Counted from the first letter of the stretch, positions 46,422-56,382 are shown. The stretch: DNA of 64,000 bases from Bifidobacterium reuteri DSM 23975 (GCF_000741695.1 NZ_JGZK01000005.1:62001-126000), one strand, 5' to 3'. The notes: generated from the sequence alone by a model not told the origin. Numbers and translations are program-made.

Positions 46422-48701
46422 ATGATTGCCAGCAACGTCGGCATGGCCGCTGTGGACGGACGGCACGGTCGAGCGTCCATTGACCGGTTGATCGCATCGA
46501 TGAGTTTCCGTGAGAAGGTTGGACAGCTCAACCAGCGTCTGCTCGGTTGGAAGACCGTGCGCCGGGATGCGTCCGGCAGGCTTGTGGCCACTGATGAGCT
46601 CAAACGTGAAATTGACCGCTGGGGCGGTCTGGGAGTGCTGTATGGACTGATGCGCGCCGACCCGTGGTCGGGCCAGCATTGGGGCAACGGCATCCGCCCT
46701 GAGGAGCGCGGCGAAGCGGTCGCGCTTATTCAGAACACCGTGCTCGAACGCGGTGCGCATGGCGTAGGCGTGCTGTTGAGCGAAGAGGCGCCGCATGGCC
46801 ATCAGGCGCTTGGCGGCACCGTGCTGCCGACGAATCTCGGTCTTGGCGCCACGTTCGATCCCGAGGGCGTGCGGCAGGCCGAATCGGCGGCCGCGGCTGA
46901 ACTGGCCGCCAGCGGCGTGCACATCGCGCTGGTCTCCGGACTCGACATCGCCCGAGATCCGCGATGGGGACGCTGCGAGGAATGCTTCGGTGAGGATCCG
47001 CTGATGGCTGAACGCATGTGCGAGGCCATTGTGCTGGGCATGCAGGGTGAACACCGCTCCAAGGTGGGCCATGGGGGAGTGGCCGTAGTGCTCAAGCATC
47101 TGGCTGCACAAGGCGAGGCCGTTGGCGGCCGCAACGGGCAATCCGCCGTACTGGGCACTCATGACCTTCACGAAATCCATCTGCCGCCGGTCGCCGCGGG
47201 TGTGCGCGCCGGTGCCCTGGGCTTCATGGCTGCCTACAACGATATCGATTCGATGCCATGCTGCGCCAATCCATGGCTGCTCAAGGATTATCTGCGGACC
47301 CAACTCGGATTCGACGGCATCGTGATGGCCGATGGCCTGGCCGTGGACCGTCTTGAAGACATGGCCGCCTCCATTCCCGCCGCAGGGCGCGCCGCGCTGC
47401 TCGCTGGCGTCGACGTATCCCTATGGGATGAGGGATTCACCCACCTTGAGGAATACGCGGATGACGAACAGGTGTCGAATGCCGTCGACACGGCATTGCG
47501 CCGCGTGCTGGAGCTCAAAGACATGTTCGGTCTTCTGCCTGAAGACGGTGCCGATGCCGCCTCGATCGCCGTGCCGGACGCCAACGCCATCGCTCAGGCC
47601 ACGCAGCAGGGGCGTGAACAGGCGAAACGCATGGCTCGCGAGGCGATGACATTGCTGGATGACCCATCATCCACTGCCTCGCTTGATGATATCCGCGCCC
47701 TGATGGTCGATGCCCAGGCAGGGCCGGTGATTGTCGCGGGCCCGTTTGCTGACGATTTCGGATGTTTCCTGGGTGATTACACCGCGCCACTGCCCGCCGA
47801 TGAACAATCGAGCGTATACCGGCAGCTGGTTGCGCGTCTCGGAGAGAATCGGGTCCTTCTGGCCGCCAAAACGAACGATGTGCCGGCTTCGGAATGGGCG
47901 CGGGCGGCGGCCGTGGTGTTCGTCTGCGGCAGCACCAGCGAACGCAGCTACGATAGCGAATTCGACGACAATGGTGCCGCGAAGGCGGTTGCCGAATATG
48001 GCGCCACCTGTGGTGAAGGCGTGGACCTGTCCGATATCCGTCTGCCTTGGCATCAGGATGACGTGCTGGACGAAGTGACGGCATTGACCGCAGCCCCGGT
48101 CGTGTCCGTGACGGTCTGCGGCAGAGCCCATGTGCTGACCCACGTGATGGAGCGCTCCGCGGTTACGATTTGGGCAGGATACGCCGGCCAGTATGGTCCG
48201 CAGGCAGTGGCTGACGTGCTTGTCGATGGAGCCGGCCTTCCGGGACGTCTTCCGGTGACGCTGCCAGCCTATCCCGCGGCCATTCCGGTGCGGTATAACG
48301 ACCGGCAGAGCGCCGCTCACGTCTATAAGGACGCAGCCGAGCCTGTGCTGCGCAGCTTCGGGTTCGGAGCAGGGGCGATGGCAGGAGTGGCGTTTGATGA
48401 TATGCATATGGATGCGCAATCCCATCTAGGTGAGTTGGTCGTGCGGGGTACGGCGACGGCCGGAGCCTGTGCCGCTTCCGGTGCAGTGAACCTGTTCGCG
48501 CACGTCAGTGGCGGCCGGCGCATCCCACGTTTGGCGATGCTCGTCGACTCGACATACGTGTCGATGGAGGCGGGCGAACGCCGCGACATCACGTTCCACG
48601 TCCCCTCCGAACGTCTGCGGGACGCCGGCGATGGCCAGGTACGCGTGACCTGTTCGTTGGAAGCGGGTATGGGCGATTCAGCCACCGTGACACTGGAGTA
48701 G
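46422..48701 (+). CDS. GH3 glycoside hydrolase, substrate uncertain
   Basis: The product is 759 residues, no signal peptide, start at 46422 after GAGAAAAGGGAAAAT. The N-terminal barrel has KVGQLNQRLLGWKT, KHLAAQGEAVGGRNGQS and nucleophile D304 in FDGIVMADGLAVDRL; a C-terminal alpha/beta sandwich and FnIII-like domain complete the beta-glucosidase/xylosidase layout. It lacks the KH-x-PG-x-G-x4-DSH motif of GH3 N-acetylglucosaminidases. Within an N-glycan locus it could remove beta-xylose or another beta-linked decoration; that is inference. Confidence 0.88.
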   Translation: MIASNVGMAAVDGRHGRASIDRLIASMSFREKVGQLNQRLLGWKTVRRDASGRLVATDELKREIDRWGGLGVLYGLMRADPWSGQHWGNGIRPEERGEAVALIQNTVLERGAHGVGVLLSEEAPHGHQALGGTVLPTNLGLGATFDPEGVRQAESAAAAELAASGVHIALVSGLDIARDPRWGRCEECFGEDPLMAERMCEAIVLGMQGEHRSKVGHGGVAVVLKHLAAQGEAVGGRNGQSAVLGTHDLHEIHLPPVAAGVRAGALGFMAAYNDIDSMPCCANPWLLKDYLRTQLGFDGIVMADGLAVDRLEDMAASIPAAGRAALLAGVDVSLWDEGFTHLEEYADDEQVSNAVDTALRRVLELKDMFGLLPEDGADAASIAVPDANAIAQATQQGREQAKRMAREAMTLLDDPSSTASLDDIRALMVDAQAGPVIVAGPFADDFGCFLGDYTAPLPADEQSSVYRQLVARLGENRVLLAAKTNDVPASEWARAAAVVFVCGSTSERSYDSEFDDNGAAKAVAEYGATCGEGVDLSDIRLPWHQDDVLDEVTALTAAPVVSVTVCGRAHVLTHVMERSAVTIWAGYAGQYGPQAVADVLVDGAGLPGRLPVTLPAYPAAIPVRYNDRQSAAHVYKDAAEPVLRSFGFGAGAMAGVAFDDMHMDAQSHLGELVVRGTATAGACAASGAVNLFAHVSGGRRIPRLAMLVDSTYVSMEAGERRDITFHVPSERLRDAGDGQVRVTCSLEAGMGDSATVTLE

Positions 48702-48725
48702 GCCAAAAGGCACTACGGAAAATGT

Positions 48726-48758
48726 GGGGTGTGATGCGCTGGAACCGCGTCACACCCC
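48726..48758 (+). terminator. Hairpin after the GH3 gene
   Basis: GGGGTGTGATGCG/CGCGTCACACCCC-type stem of about 12 bp with a 7-nt loop; no T run. Weak terminator or processing site. Confidence 0.45.
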
Positions 48759-48846
48759 CGATGACGAGCCATCGGCCCGTCATCCGCGCAACCTGCAAGG
48801 CTGCGGGTTGTCACCCGATAGAAGGAAACAACGAAGGAGATTATAG

Positions 48847-51800
48847 ATGAGATTGTCATCAGGCGATCCAGCCGGGCGTATCTCCGCCCGGAACCAACAC
48901 AGGAAATGGCTGCGGAGCGGTTTGGCTGCAGTGCTGTCGATGGCGACGCTGGCGGCATTGGCGGCTCCGGCGAGTGCCACCGACACGATGCCATGGGGTG
49001 GCCAGTATGCCGATACCAGCCATCCCGAGCAGGCGGCAGGAGCCAACCAGCCATATCAGCATGGTTACACCGGTCTGGATATTCTGAACTGGAACCCGGC
49101 AGCGGACAAGGATTCAGAGTATCTGCGTTCCCGTGTGCCGTTGCAGACCCGCATCGCCGCCAATGCCGCGACTCAGAAGGACCCGAACCTGCCCGCCGAC
49201 ACGGAGATGTTCAACCTCGCCGGCGATTACGGCAACGCATTCTTCGAATCCTTCCATGACAACAACGTGTTCTCGCAGTACCTGTTCAACTACTGGCAGT
49301 ACACCGACTACTACGGTACGTGGCACGGCCAGCCGACCGCGAACACACCAAAGAGTCTGTATGACGAGAAGGCCCAGTCCGATTGGACCCAGAAGTGGTT
49401 CGAGTTCGGCACGCTGAATCTGCCGAACGCCGCATACACGAACGCCGCCCACAAGAACGGCGCGAAGTCCATCGCGACAATATTCTTCTCCGGCAACGAC
49501 CGTGGCGAGCAGACATACCGGGACCTGCTGCAGGGCAAACGCGACGACGGCACCTACCCTGTGGCCGACAAGCTGGTGGAGATCGCCAAATACTACGGAT
49601 TCGACGGCTACTTCGTCAATCAGGAATCCAACGTTGATGCCGCGGATGTCCCGGCGTTCCAGGACTTCATGAAGCAGATCGTCGATCAGGGCATCTATAT
49701 CCAGTGGTATGACTCCGCAGTCTATCCGGACGGCTATGTGAGCTACCAGAATATGTTCAACGATGCCAACTCGCCGTGGGTGCAGGATGCAGCCAAGGGC
49801 AAGGTCTCTGATTCCATCTTCCTGAACTACTGGTTCAGCGGCAATATGCTCAAGGATTCGGCGGACCATGCCAGCAGCCTCGGCATCGATCCGAAGACGT
49901 CGGTGTTCGCGGGCATCGAGGCAGGAAAAGAGAAATTCGACAACATTTCCTCGAACGCCAACTATATGAACGTCAATCTGGACGCCGACGGCAAGCCGTA
50001 CGTGAGCATCGCCGCACTTGGCGCCGACTTCGTCTCCCATGAGCTGGGTGATGACAAGAAGGTCTATCCCAAGTACCAGAACCAGGTATTCGACCGCGAA
50101 CGCCGTCTGTGGACCGGTTCATCCACCGGTGAGGCCGATACCACCGACATCGCCGACCCATACATTGACGACGGCACGAGCGACGACGGATGGAAGGGCT
50201 TCGCCTCGCAGATCGCCGAACGCTCGGTCATCGGCGGAACCGTCTTCTCCACGTCATTCAACACTGGCCACGGCCTCGAATGGCGCGACGGCGGCAAGCA
50301 GACCAGCGACCAGCAGTGGGGCAATATCAACCTTCAGGACATCCTGCCGACCTGGCAGTGGTGGATCGATGCCAAGTCCGACCCGCTCGAGGCCGACTTC
50401 GACTACGGTACCGACTACGTGGCGGCCCCGCGCTTCACGTATGCCAAGGTCGGAGCCTATGAAGGCGGCGATTCGCTCGTCCTGAGTGGCAAGCTGTCCA
50501 GCGACAACACGATGCGTCTGTACAAGACCGACTTGGACGTCACCGGCGGCACCAAGATCGATCTGACGTACAACAAGCTCTCATCCGATGACTCTAAGCT
50601 GCAGCTCGCGCTGATCTTCGCCGACGACACCAATGCCGTCGTGCCGGTCGATGTCGCCGACGGTGCTAAGACCGACGGATGGAAGACCGTGACCGCAGAC
50701 CTGTCCCAGTATGCGGGCAAGAAGATCGCAACGCTCGGTCTGATCGTCAAGGCTGGTGCAAACCCCATCGACAACTATCAGGTGAACATCGGCAAACTCA
50801 CTGTGAGCGATGGGGCGGCGCATACCCCGGCGACTCCGACTGGCTTCGCCGTCGAACGCGCCTACGCCGATTCCGACGAGCTTACCGTCAAGTGGGATAT
50901 CGACGACTACTCGACCACAAAGAACTACCTGCTCTACCTCGACGACACGTTCCTCGGCGGCCGCTACGACGACACCCTATACGTCAAGCACCTGCCCGCC
51001 AAGACCGGCACCCTCAGGTTGTACGCCGTGGGAGCGGACGGCTCCCGCTCGCTCGCCGCCGAAGCGCCGCTGAACGAGGCGGCATCCGTGTCCGGTGTGA
51101 AAGTCGAACCCGGCAAGGACGGCAAGGTCAAGGTCTCTTGGACGAACCCGCAGGTGTCTGGCGAGAAGACCGTCACCCTCGCATCCGACACCGGTTCGTG
51201 GCGCTATGCCGCGCAGCCGTACTCCCAAACGGTGAAGATCTCGGCTGACAAGACGGACGTGACCATTGACAACGCCCCTGTGGATGGTTCCCGTTATGTG
51301 CTGACCGTCGACAACGCCGGTGGTGCGGCCGCTACCGCAACTGGGAGCTTTGCCGATGCGACGATCGAGCCCTACCCGGCATGCTCGGTGACGTGGGATG
51401 GCGATAGCGTGACGCTGGTTCGCCCGCAAACCCAGGATTGGCGTTACCTGTACATGACCGAGAAGTGGACCGACGAGAACGGCGATGCGCAGAGCAGGGA
51501 ACTGGGTGCAACCTACACCTATTCACAGCAGACCCCGCCGATCACCGGCATCATCCGAGGCCGTACCAAGCCGGCGTCCTACACCCAGAGCATTGCGACC
51601 GGCCATGAGCTGTGGGTGCAGGTCGAGGACTACAGCGGCAACAAGACCGAGCCGGTGAAGATCCCGACGGCCGATGAGATTGCGAAGGGTTGCACCGTCG
51701 CCGATCCGACCCAGCCGGATGCCGCAAAGTCCACCCTGACCGCCGTAGACGGCGAGGCTGCCGCGGATGGCAAGGCCACGCGTACCGTGACCGCCGCCGT

Positions 51801-52203
51801 CAAGGACTCCTTCGGCAACCCGTTGACCGGCACGGATGTCGCTTTCGTGCTGCCGGACGGGGTTACCACAGCCGAAGGCAACACCTCGATCGCAACTGAC
51901 GCCTCCGGTGCCTCGACGCTGAACGTGGTGTCCGCCAAGGCCGGCAAGTACACGATCAAGGCCAAACTCGGCGATGCCGAGATCGGCGAGGGTGTGACGG
52001 TCGAGTTCAAGGAGGTGCCAGCCACGGACGACAAGCCGGACAAGCCTAGCGACGAGACCGATACAGGCAAGAAGCCCGAGACGTCTGACACATCCAAGGA
52101 CAAACTGGTCAATACCGGTGCCTCCGTGGCTGTCGTCGCAGCCGGTGCCGTGGTTCTGCTCGTCATTGCCGGTGCCGTCGTCATGGTGCGCAAGCGCATG
52201 TGA
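48847..52203 (+). CDS. Surface GH85 endo-beta-N-acetylglucosaminidase
   Basis: The product is 1118 residues, start after GAAGGAGATTATAG. A long signal peptide ends near A44 (LAALAAPASA). The GH85 barrel spans about residues 60 to 420, with catalytic N258 and E260 in GYFVNQESN; a galactose-binding-like domain (about 500 to 650), FN3/Ig-like domains and an invasin-type repeat (SFGNPLTGTDVAFVLPDG) follow. The C-terminus has LVNTG at 1087 to 1091, a membrane helix and RKRM, a sortase-type anchor variant. It cuts between the two core GlcNAc residues of high-mannose N-glycans outside the cell. Confidence 0.95.
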   Translation: MRLSSGDPAGRISARNQHRKWLRSGLAAVLSMATLAALAAPASATDTMPWGGQYADTSHPEQAAGANQPYQHGYTGLDILNWNPAADKDSEYLRSRVPLQTRIAANAATQKDPNLPADTEMFNLAGDYGNAFFESFHDNNVFSQYLFNYWQYTDYYGTWHGQPTANTPKSLYDEKAQSDWTQKWFEFGTLNLPNAAYTNAAHKNGAKSIATIFFSGNDRGEQTYRDLLQGKRDDGTYPVADKLVEIAKYYGFDGYFVNQESNVDAADVPAFQDFMKQIVDQGIYIQWYDSAVYPDGYVSYQNMFNDANSPWVQDAAKGKVSDSIFLNYWFSGNMLKDSADHASSLGIDPKTSVFAGIEAGKEKFDNISSNANYMNVNLDADGKPYVSIAALGADFVSHELGDDKKVYPKYQNQVFDRERRLWTGSSTGEADTTDIADPYIDDGTSDDGWKGFASQIAERSVIGGTVFSTSFNTGHGLEWRDGGKQTSDQQWGNINLQDILPTWQWWIDAKSDPLEADFDYGTDYVAAPRFTYAKVGAYEGGDSLVLSGKLSSDNTMRLYKTDLDVTGGTKIDLTYNKLSSDDSKLQLALIFADDTNAVVPVDVADGAKTDGWKTVTADLSQYAGKKIATLGLIVKAGANPIDNYQVNIGKLTVSDGAAHTPATPTGFAVERAYADSDELTVKWDIDDYSTTKNYLLYLDDTFLGGRYDDTLYVKHLPAKTGTLRLYAVGADGSRSLAAEAPLNEAASVSGVKVEPGKDGKVKVSWTNPQVSGEKTVTLASDTGSWRYAAQPYSQTVKISADKTDVTIDNAPVDGSRYVLTVDNAGGAAATATGSFADATIEPYPACSVTWDGDSVTLVRPQTQDWRYLYMTEKWTDENGDAQSRELGATYTYSQQTPPITGIIRGRTKPASYTQSIATGHELWVQVEDYSGNKTEPVKIPTADEIAKGCTVADPTQPDAAKSTLTAVDGEAAADGKATRTVTAAVKDSFGNPLTGTDVAFVLPDGVTTAEGNTSIATDASGASTLNVVSAKAGKYTIKAKLGDAEIGEGVTVEFKEVPATDDKPDKPSDETDTGKKPETSDTSKDKLVNTGASVAVVAAGAVVLLVIAGAVVMVRKRM

Positions 52204-52321
52204 TTCGCGGTGACTGACAGGCCCTGTGTCTGACAGGAAATCGAAGGGCGGTCTCCCTCTAGCGGGATGCTAGGCGTCCTCCGGTTCCCTTGCCGGATGT
52301 GGGGCCTGTCAGTCGTTCCTG

Positions 52322-52354
52322 CGTATGTGTGTCTCCATACGAGACACACATACG
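52322..52354. repeat. Perfect 14-bp inverted repeat
   Basis: CGTATGTGTGTCTC, loop CATAC, GAGACACACATACG. Could be a terminator stem for GH85 (no T run) or a binding site for a second regulator. Confidence 0.75.
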
Positions 52355-52397
52355 CCACAGCGCGCAGGCGTCGGGCATATAATAATTGGAATGCGAT

Positions 52398-52413
52398 ACT
52401 AAAACGCTTTAGC
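52398..52413. promoter_or_regulatory. LacI-type operator before the regulator gene
   Basis: ACTAAAACGCTTTAGC, one arm mismatch to the consensus palindrome. Suggests autoregulation of the LacI gene. Confidence 0.75.
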
Positions 52414-52527
52414 AATACGGTACAATTTATAGTTATTGTTGCTGGAGATATGATTGGTCTTCCGCTATGTTGCGGGTGCAGGTCATAGACCCATGACCTC
52501 ATCGACGTCGGAGCGAACGGGGGAGTT

Positions 52528-53655
52528 ATGAAGTCCGTCCAAGAGCATGTGCCGCAGCCGGCATCTCAGTTATCCTCCGGTTCATCGCGCGTGAGTCTCA
52601 AGGATATCGCCGATGCCCTTGGCATTTCGCCGACGGCGGTGTCCTTCGCCATCAACGATCGGCCAGGGGTGTCGGCGGAGACCAAGAAACGAGTCAAAGA
52701 GGCCGCTGCGAAGTTGGGATGGCAGCCGGTATACGCCGCGCAGGCGCTGGGTTCCTCGAAGACCATGACCGTGGGGTTCGCTCCGGCGCGTTTCAAGCAG
52801 GGGCTCAACGAGGAAGCCTTCATGCTGCACTTCATGGCCGGCGTGCAGGCTTCGCTGAGTCTCAAGGGCTACGGCCTGCTCTATCGGCCATGCTCATCCG
52901 CCAAGGAGGAGCTTGCGGTGTACCGGGATTGGGCCTCCCGCAAACGAGTGGACGGTGTCATCCTGGTCGATCTGCGCGTCGATGACCAGCGGCCGAAGCT
53001 GATGAACGCATTGGGCCTGCCTGCAGTGCTGGCCGGCGGTCCGGATCCTGACAATCTGGTGCCTTCGCTGTCCATCGACGATTCGAAAACCATGGACACC
53101 ATCCTCGAGCATCTGCGGAAGATGGGGCATCGTCGCATCGCGTACCTCTCCGGCGACCCCTCACTGGACTATTCGCGCGGACGTGAGGCGGCGTTCCGGC
53201 AATTCGCGAACAAGTACGGTCTTGATGACATCCATATCGACTACACCTACTTCGATTCCAGCGTGGCGTCCGAAATGACATTGAACCTGCTGCAATCGCC
53301 GCAGCCTCCCACCGCGTTCATCTACGAAAGCGAGACCTTGGCCGCCGAGAGTCTGCATTCCATCACCGAATGGTATGTGCTGGACAATTACGAACGCACC
53401 GTGCAGGGTGTCGGTGAGCTGACAGGTCCCCGATACCCGTTCAACCTGCCCGCGATCGTCAGCTTCGAGGACAGCTTCGTATGCGAGGCCGCATATCCAT
53501 CGATCACTTCCGTGCATCGTGACGCGAGCGAATACGGCTCGAAGATCGCGAAACTGCTGCTGAAGATATTCGCGGGGGAGAAGGTCTCCGGCAACCGCAA
53601 GATCCTGACACCCAGTTTGGTTGTCCGCGACAGTACCTCCCGCACTATCAACTGA
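52528..53655 (+). CDS. LacI-family regulator of the N-glycan cluster
   Basis: The product is 375 residues, start after GAACGGGGGAGTT. The HTH lies at residues about 22 to 68 (VSLKDIADALGISPTAVSFA, INDRPGVSAETKKRVKEAAA), followed by the periplasmic-binding-like effector domain (VDGVILVDLRVDDQRPKLMN, LRKMGHRRIAYLSGDPSLDY, PTAFIYESETLAAESLHSIT). Five matching operators in front of the GH38, transporter, own and GH125 units make it the local repressor. The inducer is probably a mannosyl product. An 18-bp terminator follows. Confidence 0.93.
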   Translation: MKSVQEHVPQPASQLSSGSSRVSLKDIADALGISPTAVSFAINDRPGVSAETKKRVKEAAAKLGWQPVYAAQALGSSKTMTVGFAPARFKQGLNEEAFMLHFMAGVQASLSLKGYGLLYRPCSSAKEELAVYRDWASRKRVDGVILVDLRVDDQRPKLMNALGLPAVLAGGPDPDNLVPSLSIDDSKTMDTILEHLRKMGHRRIAYLSGDPSLDYSRGREAAFRQFANKYGLDDIHIDYTYFDSSVASEMTLNLLQSPQPPTAFIYESETLAAESLHSITEWYVLDNYERTVQGVGELTGPRYPFNLPAIVSFEDSFVCEAAYPSITSVHRDASEYGSKIAKLLLKIFAGEKVSGNRKILTPSLVVRDSTSRTIN

Positions 53656-53731
53656 CACTCAACTGACACTCCGGTCGAGGCTGGTCACGAGTCTGGTCGC
53701 GAAGTTGGCCGCGAGCCCGGCCAATCGAAAT

Positions 53732-53773
53732 GGTGAAGCCCCTGTCCCGGGCAATCGGGACAGGGGCTTCACC
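53732..53773. terminator. Bidirectional terminator between LacI and isomerase genes
   Basis: Perfect 18-bp stem GGTGAAGCCCCTGTCCCG/CGGGACAGGGGCTTCACC with a 6-nt loop between convergent genes. No long T run, but the stem is very stable. Confidence 0.8.
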
Positions 53774-53789
53774 ATAGGTCGCGAACGTA

Positions 53790-55025
53790 TCAGGCGGCGT
53801 TCTTGACGGCGGTGGCGATGGAGACCGCCGGGTCGAGGAACGGGATCAGCGTGGACTGGAAGGCATGGTAGAGGTCGGATTTGCCGGGCCAGACGGTGCC
53901 GATGACCTTGTTGTCCTTGTCGAGCTGGTGGAACCAGGAGCCGCCCTCGTGGTCGATGAGATGCTCATCGACGTACTGCGCGAACGTGGCATACCAGTCG
54001 GTGTACTCCTCCTTGCCGGTCGCGGCATACAGAGTCGCGGTGGTGTTGAGCGCTTCGGCGAGCGTCCAGTGCATGCGATCGGTGACCACGGGCTTGCCGC
54101 TCCAGTCGGTCGTGTAGGCGAGGCCCACGGTGCCGTCCGCGTTCCAGCCGTCTGCCACGGCGCGCGCGAACAGCTGTTCGGCGGCCTCGATGTACGGCTG
54201 CGCGCCCTCCAGATTGGCGAAGGAGCTCAACGCCCACTGGGAGATCAGGCGGGCCCATTCGATGCCGTGGCCGGGGGTGGCGCCGTACGGCTTGAACTGG
54301 TCATCCTTCTTGTCGGCGTTGAACTCCAGGTCGACGGACCAGTCGGACTTGAAGTGCTCGGGGATACGCCATTCGTTGGCCTTGGCCCATCCGATCACAT
54401 GGTCGATGATGCGGCCGGCGCGCACGCGGTACTTGTTGTCGCCTGTGGCGTCCGCCACGGCGAGGAACGCCTCCGTGGTGTGCATGTTGGCGTTGAGGCC
54501 GCGGTACGGGTCGAGCTCGGTGAACTCGGTGTTCCAGGTGTCCACGGCCAGACCGGTCTCGTCGTCCCAGAAGCGCTTGTCGAACGTGGCCAGCGCCTCA
54601 TCGAGCAGCTCCTTGGCTCCCGGACGTCCCGCGAGCAGCGCGGAGGATGCGGCGAGCATCACGAAGGCGTGCGTGTAGCAGATCTTGTCTGCGGCGGGGG
54701 AACCGTCCTCGTTGACCTGCGGATACCAGCCGCCGTTGACGTCATCATGCAGAATGCCGGTCAGACCCTTCAATGCGGCGTCCACGAGCTTGTCCGCGCC
54801 CGGGTAGCCAAGCAGAGATCCAATGGAATACACGTGCGCCATGCGGCAGGTGATCCAGGTCTGCACGCCCTGTGCGGGGTCGAGCGAGCCGTCGGCGTTC
54901 AGCCAGCCGGAACCGCCGTTCGGCGCGGGGAAGCCCTTGCCGAACTTCAGCAGCTCATAGGACTCCGAAGCCATGAAGATGCGGTTGGCTTCGGTACCGA
55001 GCACATAACGTGGATTGGTGGTCAT
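53790..55025 (-). CDS. AGE-family mannose isomerase
   Basis: The product is 411 residues, start at 55025 after GGAAAGGCAAAGCAAATG-type sequence. It belongs to the N-acylglucosamine 2-epimerase superfamily, closer to YihS-type aldose-ketose isomerases: RGLNANMHTTEAFLAVADAT, GATPGHGIEWARLISQWAL, WFHQLDKDNKVIGTVWPGKS. The His residues in these three blocks form the active site of the alpha6/alpha6 barrel. It would convert free mannose released by GH38/GH125/GH5 to fructose for the adjacent PfkB kinase. Confidence 0.85.
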   Translation of the reverse strand: MTTNPRYVLGTEANRIFMASESYELLKFGKGFPAPNGGSGWLNADGSLDPAQGVQTWITCRMAHVYSIGSLLGYPGADKLVDAALKGLTGILHDDVNGGWYPQVNEDGSPAADKICYTHAFVMLAASSALLAGRPGAKELLDEALATFDKRFWDDETGLAVDTWNTEFTELDPYRGLNANMHTTEAFLAVADATGDNKYRVRAGRIIDHVIGWAKANEWRIPEHFKSDWSVDLEFNADKKDDQFKPYGATPGHGIEWARLISQWALSSFANLEGAQPYIEAAEQLFARAVADGWNADGTVGLAYTTDWSGKPVVTDRMHWTLAEALNTTATLYAATGKEEYTDWYATFAQYVDEHLIDHEGGSWFHQLDKDNKVIGTVWPGKSDLYHAFQSTLIPFLDPAVSIATAVKNAA

Positions 55026-55083
55026 TTGCTTTGCCTTTCCTTGTTTCCTGTTATCTCTGATCAAGAATCCGAATCGTCGTTGA

Positions 55084-56382
55084 TCACCGCTTGACGCGGA
55101 TGTCGAAATAGTCCATGACCAGCTCGCAGAACATCATATTCGACCAGCTGAACCACTCGCGCGTGTACTTCGTCGGGTCATCCACATCGATGCCTTCATG
55201 CATCAGATGCGTGCCGGCATCGGTGGCCACGAGACGGTCGAGGATATGGGCCTCGTACTCCTTGTCTCCGCTGGTCATCGCCTCGACCGCCAGCGCGATC
55301 GGCCACACGTATCTCGGCGGCGTGTGAGGGGAGCCGATGCCTTTGAGGTACGTGCCCTCGTAGTAGTAGGGGTTCTCGTCGCTCAGCAGCGTGCGGCGGG
55401 TGGCTAGGTAGGTCGGGTCGTCCGGCTCGCAATATCCCAGATACGGCGCGGCCATGAGGTCGGGCACGTTGCTGTCGCCCATGATGTTGTAGTGTCCGAG
55501 TCCGTCGGTCTCGAAGGCGTAGATCGTCTCGCCGTTGCGATTCCTGGTTTTGCCGTAGGCTTCGATACCGTCGTGCACCGCGACGCGCAGCGCATGGGCG
55601 CGCGAGACGACCTGCGGGTCGTCGAGGATGTCGCCGCCGAAGATGCGCTCCAGGTAATCCATCACCACGACCACAAACATGTTCGACGGCACCAGATAAT
55701 GGTAGGTGCAGGCGTCGTCGCTCGGACGGAAGCCGGACCAGGTCATGCCGGTGACGGCCACCGGGGTGCCTCGGCCGTCGTTGTCCAAGGATTCGGTGGG
55801 GATGTCCGTGTCGCGGATGAAGAAGTACGGCGAGCGTGTATGGTCCTGCTCGGTCTCGAACACGTCGAGGATCTTGGCGACCCCGTCCACGAACTCCTGG
55901 TCGAACTGGTCGGTTCGTCCGGTGTTGGCGTACAGCAGCCATGCGAGCTGGATCGGATAGCACAGGGAATCTACCTCGTACTTGCGTTCCCACAGCCAGG
56001 GGCTGGAGAAGTTCGACTGGTCGTTGGGGTCCCATGTGTGCCCGTTGGGCTCCTCATTGAAGGCGTTCGCATACGGGTCGATGTTGATGTAGCGGAACTG
56101 CTGTCGCACCAATCCGCAGATCATGTCGGCCAGCTCCGGGTCGTCCTTGGCGATGACGAGATAGGGGCGGACCTGCGCGGTGGAATCGCGCAGCCACATG
56201 GCGGGGATGTCGCCGGTCAGCAGGAACGTGGTGCCGTCCTCATGGCGCTTGACCGTGGTGGTCAGGGTGTTGGCGAAGCAGGCGTTGAAGTTCTCCGCCC
56301 AATCGGCATGTTCGCTGCCGCACAGGTCGGTGATGTGACGCATGAAGTCCTGCACCGACTTCGGTACTGCGATATCTGTCAT
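55084..56382 (-). CDS. GH125 exo-alpha-1,6-mannosidase
   Basis: The product is 432 residues, start at 56382 (MTDIAVPKSVQDFMRHI). GH125 landmarks: TTFLLTGDIPAMWLRDSTAQ and the signature GMTWSGFRPSDDACTYHYLV, then YAFETDGLGHYNIMGDSNV and YIWPIALAVEAMTS-type segment (RYVWPIALAVEAMTSGD). It is an inverting, cytoplasmic alpha-1,6-mannosidase, complementing GH38. It lies 58 nt upstream of the isomerase in the same operon and has a LacI-type operator at its promoter. Confidence 0.93.
   Translation of the reverse strand: MTDIAVPKSVQDFMRHITDLCGSEHADWAENFNACFANTLTTTVKRHEDGTTFLLTGDIPAMWLRDSTAQVRPYLVIAKDDPELADMICGLVRQQFRYINIDPYANAFNEEPNGHTWDPNDQSNFSSPWLWERKYEVDSLCYPIQLAWLLYANTGRTDQFDQEFVDGVAKILDVFETEQDHTRSPYFFIRDTDIPTESLDNDGRGTPVAVTGMTWSGFRPSDDACTYHYLVPSNMFVVVVMDYLERIFGGDILDDPQVVSRAHALRVAVHDGIEAYGKTRNRNGETIYAFETDGLGHYNIMGDSNVPDLMAAPYLGYCEPDDPTYLATRRTLLSDENPYYYEGTYLKGIGSPHTPPRYVWPIALAVEAMTSGDKEYEAHILDRLVATDAGTHLMHEGIDVDDPTKYTREWFSWSNMMFCELVMDYFDIRVKR

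Larger units (their letters stand above)
52204..52527. promoter_or_regulatory. Regulatory region upstream of the LacI gene
   Basis: No gene. Two inverted repeats are visible: long-range arms GACTGACAGGCCC (52212 to 52224) and GGGCCTGTCAGTC (52302 to 52314), and a perfect 14-bp hairpin CGTATGTGTGTCTC/GAGACACACATACG (52322 to 52354). A LacI-type operator is at 52398 to 52413, with TACAAT at 52421 as a possible -10. Confidence 0.6.
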
